Below, in pieces: positions 17,301 through 22,824 of a stretch of 22,824 nt of DNA. This DNA is from Zelonia costaricensis (taxonomy: Eukaryota > Euglenozoa > Kinetoplastea > Trypanosomatida > Trypanosomatidae), in NCBI GenBank assembly GCA_030849075.1, contig JASAOO010003112.1:1-22824 (forward strand), written 5' to 3'. The notes under the pieces were generated by a model that saw only the letters and a program-made list of their open reading frames with translations, was not told the origin of the DNA and made no database searches. Positions within the stretch are counted from its first letter, which is position 1, and the number at the start of each line of letters is the position of its first letter. The position numbers and the translations under genes were made by a program.

Positions 17301-18100
17301 TGCTGAACGTCTTTGACGCCACGGCCGTGTCACCCATCGATGTGCTGCTGTGCCTGCGCCAACTGACGGTGCGGCCGCTGCCGGATGTGCCGACGCTCTT
17401 CCTGCAGGACCCGGAGTGCAAGCTGGCCCCGCCGGCCTACCTCGATGTGGAGTCGATGCCGGACAAGGACAAGTACTCAGCGCTATTCTTCGACGGAGAC
17501 AAGAAGCTGTACGTGGCGCCGAAGAAGCTGGCCGGTGTGCTGCAAACTGCACGTGACTGCCTCGACTTCTTCCTCGCCACGTGCATCAAGAACGTCCGTG
17601 CCAACAAGTTTCCCGACGCGCTGGTACGCACCCTCGCCCAAATCATCGGCTACCCGATCACCGGCGTTGACGCGCCGGTCACCGCCGGTGCCATTCCCGC
17701 CGCGATGCACGTCGACCCTGCCATTCAGCAGATGCAGCTCGCCAGCGAGCACTTGCCGGCCTTCGCGCGCCGCACCGGAAACGGTGGCGACGACTCGGAC
17801 GACTCAGACGACGACGCACCCGTCCTCGGCGACGACGAGGACGACGCGTATCTGGCGCAACTCACGGCAGACCAGAAGGCGTCCGTGACGGCTGCCTACG
17901 GTGACCTGGCGGTGTTCCGCTACGACGGCGCTGCGGACCTGCTGCAGGCTGCCAAAGCTGCCGAGGACGCAGTCGGCGCAGAAAACGATGACGACGCGAA
18001 CGATGACGACGGCGAGGATGAGGATGATGAGGAGGACGATGAGGAGATCATCGTGGCCAACTTGAACCTCGCCGACATGCCGGGGCTGCGGGCCGCGTGA
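14360..18100 (+). CDS. R3H-domain DEVH-box (DExH) RNA helicase
   Basis: 1246 residues. Order of parts: an RGG/Gly-Pro-Gln-rich RNA-binding tail (1-115); an R3H-like domain (about 135-195: ELTFPSTLTPAQRNMVHRIA, then SSGEGAARVL); helicase motifs GDTGCGKTTQ (I, 315-324), TQPRR (Ia), DEVH (II, 413-416), SAT (III, 453-455), FLPGW (IV), the ATSIAETSIT segment (V) and QRRGRAGR (VI, 681-688); then HA2/winged-helix and OB-fold regions; and an acidic tail (about 1142-1160 and 1208-1232). It is a DEAH/RHA-type 3'-5' RNA helicase. The R3H plus DEVH arrangement recalls YTHDC2 and the DHX36/DHX57 branch, but I see no YTH domain. These helicases remodel RNA structures or RNPs. The first in-frame ATG is at 14360. 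The exact orthologue is not assigned. Confidence 0.95.
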   Translation: MHPGGQYKGGYHRQNGQPNQNQSRPGDQPTQGSNAQPQGRGGGHNGGGRGRGGGPPFHRGRGGPPPFQRGRGGPQVNNFATPMMQMAVPVFMQNFQQPPPPQPQQQQYGVRDNGNAAKVDKNDVSTWRRKDFHELVKAFVENKNSNELTFPSTLTPAQRNMVHRIAMTFNLDHKSSGEGAARVLKLTKIGGTIDAMKRQQDAAVGGVRIKTIDGYQGAQSLDHDHLSDADVTALAEALKPHRNSMTAEIRAVANERAAERKHFRLRQGGLSSVPKLGRPVNRAQLQRFRETLPAYRHGPQIVKAVQDNSVLVISGDTGCGKTTQIPQMLYDAGIFDKQHDIICTQPRRISALSVAQRVATERGEACGDSCGYVIRFENVTSASSRIIYQTTGILLRRLHTEPELRGVACIIVDEVHERDVETDFCLLLLRDRLRAQQQHPGRYPLQLKLVVMSATVQIETLVSYFAGFNNGRPVPLISIPGTLFPVTEFFLEDALRKVGASAAAAPAMGLVAGQGNRKQHGAGEPAKEGNAALYEQLKSSVFDTFDRDVEALVPYDLLCDLIKKIHDESRSRAESILVFLPGWAAISAIGNRLRRSQFAKELSILMLHSSLTTAEQQRVFERPPKHYRKVVLATSIAETSITIDDIVYVIDSGLVKGTSYDPLGNTSALKATLISKANGVQRRGRAGRCQPGVCYHLLPKVAYDGLPDFLPPEIVRSPLEEVCLQLKAIESHDKCANVLARAMSAPPAEAIEHAVQFLTDMGAFTAEDERMTNLGRALAELPTHPLLGKMLFTAACFGVLDTVATIAAGLSVKSPFIRPQAFEKNAARENITRIDNGVLSDHFCVVTLYNEWLRSGRSFQYAASHFADNTTLRSLERTKHQFVRLVLQSSFAKGIASPEAHLSRYASNKGLVRLVLLWSLYPRLATIEYRANRDTQNPQVFCWDNKAAVFSMNSALAFYKRRDFRSNSFVTYYDRMNLEAMLNVFDATAVSPIDVLLCLRQLTVRPLPDVPTLFLQDPECKLAPPAYLDVESMPDKDKYSALFFDGDKKLYVAPKKLAGVLQTARDCLDFFLATCIKNVRANKFPDALVRTLAQIIGYPITGVDAPVTAGAIPAAMHVDPAIQQMQLASEHLPAFARRTGNGGDDSDDSDDDAPVLGDDEDDAYLAQLTADQKASVTAAYGDLAVFRYDGAADLLQAAKAAEDAVGAENDDDANDDDGEDEDDEEDDEEIIVANLNLADMPGLRAA

Positions 18101-18500
18101 CACCTTTTCTTCCTCTGGTGTGACGCTTTTGGTGCTGCATGGCACACCTTGGCACATGTGCGTGCGTGTCTCTGTACATATGGATGCGAAGGACGAGGAA
18201 GACGTCCACATCGCGGTGCACGCTTTGTAGATGGTACACGGTTGGCGGGAGAGGAGGGGGGGGGGGCAGCAGCGCGTGTGCTTCGCTTTCTTATATCCGT
18301 TTCGTCGTTGCATTGGCTTCCCCAGCTCCAGCCGCCCTCCCTCCTTCCCTCCTGCGTTCTCCCTGCCACGTCCTGTAATCAAAGGCAGCGTAAAGTAACG
18401 AGGCCGCCGGCGCCGTGCAAACAATGTGCTCTTCTCTTGCCTTGCGCCGAGCCTCTCCTTTCTTTTTCTTTTGGACAGCGGTGTCCGCGAGCGTGGGTGT

Positions 18501-18536
18501 CTGTGTGTGTGTGTGGGTGTGTGTGCGTGTGCGTGT
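18501..18536. repeat. GT-rich microsatellite
   Basis: An imperfect (GT)n run with a few substitutions (gggtgt, gcgt). GT/CA tracts are common in Leishmania spacers and UTRs. It lies in the probable helicase 3' UTR. Confidence 0.8.
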
Positions 18537-18867
18537 TGCTCCGATACAGGGGAAGGTCTGAGCTCACGACGGCTTACAGATTCCTTGCCTCCCCATCACC
18601 CCCTTTTTCAAACTTCTGATGGCACTTGATGTGCGACTGACTTCGCGTCGAGTGGCTTCTGGGTCTGCTCCCTCCATGCACCGCTTTCACAAGAAGCCAG
18701 AATCGAATTCTAGCTCTTGAAGGAACTACCGACGCCGTGCTCTGGGCCGAAATAGGAAGAGGGGGCCTAGTGACGCGAAGCAGCTCGAGCGGCTGCACCA
18801 CGCGCACCGGCTCCTCGGCTTGCTTTCGGCACACGCGTCGTGATGCGCGGCTTTTGACGAATGGACG

Positions 18868-18885
18868 CACACACACACACACACA
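18868..18885. repeat. CA microsatellite
   Basis: Nine CA dinucleotides in a row, followed by aacaaagg. It lies in the spacer upstream of the Ala/Pro-rich protein gene. Confidence 0.85.
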
Positions 18886-19320
18886 AACAAAGGAACGAAC
18901 GCTGTTGCCTTTCTTTTTTCGTGACACAGCCACATTGCCTCTGGGCAGTGCGCACGTTTAGTCTTGCTGCCGGCGCGATAGACTGCCGGGGAGAAAGGAA
19001 AGCAGCTTGCCGACGCCACACTGGCGCACGCCGAGATCGACTCTCCACCACCACTCAAGACTCCGTTTCCTCTGCTCGTACGTCTCTCACCACCCTTTTC
19101 ATTTGCGGGTCGCTTCTTGACCGCGGCTTAACAACGCGCCGTCCAATAACTGCCAGCTGCTGAAGCCTAGATCGTGTAGGACCCACCTCACCGTCGCAAG
19201 CACGCGCGACACAACGCTCTCTCTCGCAAAGTGCGCAGCTCATTTCTAACCTCCCGACTCTCAGGCAGTGCATCGAGCCTCAATCCCGTTCTGCTGCTTT
19301 TCGTCGTTCACTCTTGCCTC

Positions 19321-20898
19321 ATGTTGTGTATTAGGAAGATCAGCTTTGTGGACAGGGCGGAGACGGAGGCGCTCTGGAGCTACGAGCTGAAGCGGCAATG
19401 GTGCCACGGGGAAATGATGGCCGTCCGCGTGCTCGACGAGCGCGAGAAGGTGCTTGGCTCGACCATTCCTGCCCTCTTCGAAACCATGAAGGTGGCGGGC
19501 CACTCCTCTGTCGGCGTGACGTGGATCGCTGAGGACCCGGTAGAGGAGCCCTTGGCGCCGCCCGTCGGTGAGACCACCGCGGCGCCAGAGAACCCGTCTA
19601 CTGCGGCATCGACCGATGAGGCCGAGACGGCAGAGCCCGCCGCGTCGCCGGTCACGCTCGCTGAGCGGTCCGGCGGCGCCGAGGCTGCGCCGTACCTAGC
19701 TTCGAAAACGCCACATGAGGCTGAGGGTGCCGGACCGGAGGTACCTGAGGCGGCTGAGGCGCCTGCGGCACCCACGGCACCCGACGCACTCAACGACAAT
19801 TCGAATGCGATGCACAACGTGTCGCCTCCCGCGTCGTCTTCCTCAGCCCCGGTGGCCAAGGCGGCCGACAGTGCGGATGCGGAGCAGCCCACGGCGGCTG
19901 TGCAAGGAAATGCTTCTGCAGCGACCGACGTGGAGGCTTCCGCGCCACCCGCCCTTGCCGCTGCGCCAGGGACGAACGGCACGTCGCGCAACGAGACACC
20001 AAGCGGGAGTGCACCCGCCGCAACAAACGCGCCGGCGCTTGCGTCGCCCGTGGAGCGGAAGCCGAGCTTCAGCAACTGCATGCCGATCAACATTGCCGGG
20101 ATCCCCAAAGGCGTCCTGAACTTTGAGGTGATCACCGTGATGGGCACCAAGGTGGCCGTAGCGGTCGCCAATGCGCAGTCGATCCTCGAGGCGGGCCCGT
20201 CGGCGGCGGCGCCGGAGGTGCAGCACTTCGCGGTGCTCGTGACCCCAGCGCACGCGAAGGTTGAAAGCGACAGCACCGTGTATGCGGTGCTCGAGTTCAG
20301 CGTTGTGGTGGGCACGACAGATGTCGCCACCGCCGTCTCGCTTGCCGCGGGCGGCACGTACGCGCCCATGACGACACCGCTGCGGGCCGGTGACACCTGC
20401 GCCTTCTCGACGCGAACCTTTTACTACCCCGCCAAGTTCCTCGAAGGCACCGGGGTCTACATTGTCACGAATGTGTTGTGCGTGGAGAGCTTGTCAGGCA
20501 ACGCGGTGCATATCGAGCTGGCACTGCCTGAGGAACTAAAGAAGATGCACGTGCTGCCGGATAGGAAGGCGGTACTGCGGAACCGTGGCGACCGTGCGTA
20601 CTTCACGTGCACGTGGGACGTCTTCAGCACGTACGTGGACACTGGGAAGACTAGCACGGACGACGGCGAGCCTGCCGCAGCCGGCTTTCACGTGCTGGTC
20701 CGCGACGGTGCGGAGAACAGGGCCCCGGTTGATATTCAATTCATCGGGGAGCCACCGCGGGCGGAGGACGCAAACGTCGGGCCGTTCTTGTTCTTCGTAA
20801 ACCATGCCAAGATCACGAACAACTCGTGCAGTGCCGCTGAAGAGACTGCGCTGATGGACATTTTGCCCATCGCTCTTGTCAGCCGTGCAGGCGCTTGA
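19321..20898 (+). CDS. Hypothetical protein with Ala/Pro-rich central linker
   Basis: 525 residues, not recognised. The start is the ATG at 19321: the frame opens earlier only through a GTG at 19231, and a probable splice acceptor at about 19262-19266 lies between. An N-terminal folded part (1-75, MLCIRKISFV...HSSVGVTWIAED) is followed by a low-complexity Ala/Pro/Glu/Ser/Thr-rich linker (about 76-245). A C-terminal domain (about 248-525, SNCMPINIAGIPKGVLNFEV...) looks alternately hydrophobic, as in a beta-rich fold. No signal peptide, transmembrane helix or catalytic motif is evident. Third-position GC is high throughout, as in the neighbouring genes, which supports real coding. It is most likely a conserved kinetoplastid-specific protein. 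Confidence 0.85.
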   Translation: MLCIRKISFVDRAETEALWSYELKRQWCHGEMMAVRVLDEREKVLGSTIPALFETMKVAGHSSVGVTWIAEDPVEEPLAPPVGETTAAPENPSTAASTDEAETAEPAASPVTLAERSGGAEAAPYLASKTPHEAEGAGPEVPEAAEAPAAPTAPDALNDNSNAMHNVSPPASSSSAPVAKAADSADAEQPTAAVQGNASAATDVEASAPPALAAAPGTNGTSRNETPSGSAPAATNAPALASPVERKPSFSNCMPINIAGIPKGVLNFEVITVMGTKVAVAVANAQSILEAGPSAAAPEVQHFAVLVTPAHAKVESDSTVYAVLEFSVVVGTTDVATAVSLAAGGTYAPMTTPLRAGDTCAFSTRTFYYPAKFLEGTGVYIVTNVLCVESLSGNAVHIELALPEELKKMHVLPDRKAVLRNRGDRAYFTCTWDVFSTYVDTGKTSTDDGEPAAAGFHVLVRDGAENRAPVDIQFIGEPPRAEDANVGPFLFFVNHAKITNNSCSAAEETALMDILPIALVSRAGA

Positions 20899-21522
20899 GG
20901 GCACAGGTTGCGAGACTTCGCCTCTGTAGTTTGGCACCCTCGCAGCACTGACGCGGTTCAAGCGCTGCTCCTCAACGCACCAGCGTTTCCGATTGTTTGT
21001 TGCGACTCCTAAGCGGGTTTCTTCGGCTACAATGCACCGCAGGCTTGTGGGTCTACAGTCACAAGGAACGGCAAACACAATTTGCGAGTAGCCGTTTGCA
21101 CTCTCTCCCCCATTTCACGCTTCACGGTCTCCCTCGTCTGTGGCGAGGCTGCTTTCCGCTGCGCTCCTTGACAATGGAAAAAAAAAAATAGATGTGAGCG
21201 TCCCAGGGAAGGGAAGCGGAGGTGATTGCGTGTGTGGCTCCGCTCCACAGATATCACTCAAGAAAGCACCTTACTGGCATGTGCATCTCCGTATGCGGTC
21301 TGCGCATATTGCCCTCCCCAAATCAGCTGTACACTTGGCGCACCCCTGCCCTGCGCAGACTTTCTTTTTTCTCCCCTTTTTAGCTGGTTGCGCATTCTCT
21401 TGTTTTCCTTTGTCCTGTGACTCTGCCACGGCGCGCTTCACGTTTCCGGATGCATCTGCGTACGTTTTTTCCTTCTTGTCTTTGCGGCTGTGTAGTGGTG
21501 CCTCGTGCGTTCCTGTTGAGTA

Positions 21523-21768
21523 ATGATTGTACAGGAGGAACCAGTGATCGAGTGCCTCACAAAACTCTCAGGTTCTGCGGCAGACGGTGACCGGGAGGCG
21601 AATGAGGGTGATGACAAGGAGTTGCAGGAGCGTATATGTCCCGCCACGTCACCGACCTGTGAGTGCTCCTCCCTCCCTCACGCCTCCCTCTGCTTAGCAG
21701 CGTTTACTTGCGCTCTGGCTTCACAGTTTTCTGTTTGCGTTGTTCCGCCTTTGCCCCGTGACCGCTGA
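21523..21768 (+). CDS. Small uncertain ORF
   Basis: 81 codons from an ATG preceded by a pyrimidine-rich stretch ending in TGTAG (about 21463-21504), which could be a splice acceptor. The first 45 residues are acidic and protein-like (SAADGDREANEGDDKELQER within 17-36). The rest is Cys/Ser/Leu-rich, as expected of a frame running into pyrimidine-rich spacer. No family is recognised. It could be a genuine small protein, an upstream ORF in a long 5' UTR, or chance. Confidence 0.2.
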   Translation: MIVQEEPVIECLTKLSGSAADGDREANEGDDKELQERICPATSPTCECSSLPHASLCLAAFTCALASQFSVCVVPPLPRDR

Positions 21769-22724
21769 CTTCCTGAAACTTGTTTTCAATCCCCGGTGTG
21801 GATGCCAGCGCATAGAGCGTCACGTGCGCATGCGGGTAACAAAACAAATGTCACTCACGCTGCTACAAATCATCATTGCTCACGCACCACTTTTTTTTTC
21901 GGAGGGGTGAGAGAGGACCTCCCAACGCCGTATCTGTTTAGCGCTCCTGCCGAGGTGCTTCCTCCCCCAGTGCGGTGAAGTGCCTCTGGGTCACTCGTGA
22001 GACGTTGTGTTTGCGACTGTGCTCATTGTTTTCGTTTGATCGTGACAGAGGTTAAATTCCTGATGCTGGCTTGCTCCCGCAACCAACGACGGCCGCGTTG
22101 TTCTGTTCTTGTCGCTCTTTGCGTGCACCGGCTCTGTTCGACTGTAGGAGTGGGCCTCTGCCTCCACACTTCCAGGCACCCCCCTCCTTCCTCCTTCACT
22201 TCCACGCTCCGTCCCTCTTCATTTTTCTTGCTTTAGGGGCACAATCAAAGGAACAGAGCCCTACGCAGCGCGTGGCGGTTTGTACGGTCATCCAGCTTCA
22301 CCAATCAGTTGCGCGGTGCGTATCAAAGCAACAACAGAACGATGACGGGGCAGTTCGCGATGGACGGGGCTCTGGGAAGGAAGCACATCCTGCAGCTGAG
22401 GCCACCAGAACACGTGTGTCAAGGTATACCGGTTGTCTTCGACACTGCACAGAGTTGACCTTGGCCGTCTCTTCTGTTGTTCTTTCATTTGACAAAGACT
22501 CTCAGTGCTTGCATTCTGGGGTTTCAAGTACTCGCACTGCAAGCCTTGTGCCATCTCCACCGGAATCCTATTTCTCATGTGGGACACTTCTTCAAATTGT
22601 TCCTCCACTTCCCCCTCTCCGCCCCCACTTCTTCTTTCACTGCCACACACATCGTACTCGCCCCAACCTCTGGGGTATCCGCCACTCCCCCTTTCCTCCA
22701 CTATCCTTCCACTCTCCCCTACCA

Positions 22725-22744
22725 CCACACACACACACACACAC
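22725..22744. repeat. CA microsatellite
   Basis: An (AC)n run with one cca interruption at the start, inside a pyrimidine-rich spacer. Confidence 0.8.
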
Positions 22745-22755
22745 GCGCGTCCCTT

Positions 22756-22817
22756 GATTCTCCACCTCCTCCCCTCCTTGGCCGCACGCTCCTCTGCAGG
22801 GTTTTGCTTCGTTCAGA
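22756..22817 (+). promoter_or_regulatory. Pyrimidine tract and splice acceptors before a putative next gene
   Basis: Pyrimidine-rich sequence (CTCCACCTCCTCCCCTCC and onward) leads to CTCTGCAG with AG at 22798-22799, then to GCTTCGTTCAG with AG at 22815-22816. An ATG at 22818-22820 follows directly. This fits the 5' end of a further plus-strand gene, but only seven bases from that ATG are visible. Confidence 0.35.
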
Positions 22818-22824
22818 ATGGTCA

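Larger units (their letters stand above)
18101..19320 (+). other. Intergenic spacer
   Basis: 1.2 kb without a credible gene. It holds the helicase 3' UTR, a pyrimidine-rich block at about 18290-18375, two dinucleotide microsatellites (listed separately), and pyrimidine-rich sequence at 19210-19262 ending in CTCAGGCAG, a likely spliced-leader acceptor for the next gene. The open frame that enters the next gene from 19231 starts with GTG. Confidence 0.6.
20899..22817 (+). other. Long 3' spacer to the right edge
   Basis: 1.9 kb, mostly without genes. Pyrimidine tracts occur at about 21360-21415, 21460-21480, 22180-22235 and 22590-22720. Open frames are short or start at TTG, apart from a small ATG-initiated frame at 21523-21768 (listed separately). 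This is probably the 3' UTR of the Ala/Pro-rich protein gene plus the 5' region of the next gene. Confidence 0.55.

Noticed and set aside
19231..19320. 30-residue N-terminal extension of the Ala/Pro-rich protein
   Set aside because: The frame opens at GTG, not ATG, and a probable splice acceptor lies between it and the ATG at 19321.
19380..20396. 338-residue minus-strand frame antisense to the Ala/Pro-rich gene
   Set aside because: Mirror of the Ala/Pro linker codons; Ser/Ala/Gly-rich with no independent support.
22071..22757. 228-residue plus-strand frame near the right edge
   Set aside because: Begins at TTG with no later in-frame ATG near the start; Pro/Ser/His-rich translation of pyrimidine-rich spacer.

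Overview
The window looks like nuclear DNA of a trypanosomatid of the Leishmania lineage (Leishmaniinae). The genes have no introns, are GC-rich and sit in two same-strand arrays. Long intergenic spacers carry pyrimidine tracts followed by AG, the usual trans-splicing signals. Several proteins are typical of kinetoplastids. The species cannot be fixed from the sequence alone.

Layout: four genes read leftward: a divergent cyclophilin (758-1447), an EF-hand protein with a charged Ala/Lys/Glu-rich tail (3259-3918), a TPR-like protein (4447-5784) and a mitochondrial p22/MAM33-family protein (6191-6958). Three genes read rightward: a secreted or membrane-anchored Shewanella-like metallophosphatase (12824-13915), a large R3H/DEVH-box RNA helicase (14360-18100) and an unrecognised Ala/Pro-rich protein (19321-20898). 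The right edge may just reach the start codon of a further gene. Several open frames begin upstream of these starts at GTG or TTG; I used the first ATG instead, in two cases because a splice acceptor lies between the two positions.

The roughly 5.9 kb between the arrays (6959-12823) is a divergent strand-switch region, the type of locus where polycistronic transcription starts in these organisms. It has no intact gene. Most of it is the heavily decayed remnant of a non-LTR retrotransposon of the ingi/L1Tc clade, of the kind called DIRE in Leishmania, on the minus strand. Read 5' to 3' on that strand, recognisable parts come in the expected order: reverse transcriptase segments (10740 to 10261), an RNase H start (about 9422) and a C2H2 zinc finger (8062-7997). 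They lie in different frames with stops between them, and the RT catalytic F-A-D-D box reads F-A-G-G. The remnant is strongly G-rich on the plus strand.

The genes do not form one pathway, which is normal for polycistronic units here. Other points of interest are a cyclophilin with several changed active-site positions, a nested stem-loop in the spacer at 2084-2158 that may mark a short SIDER-type retroposon, and a small uncertain ORF at 21523-21768.
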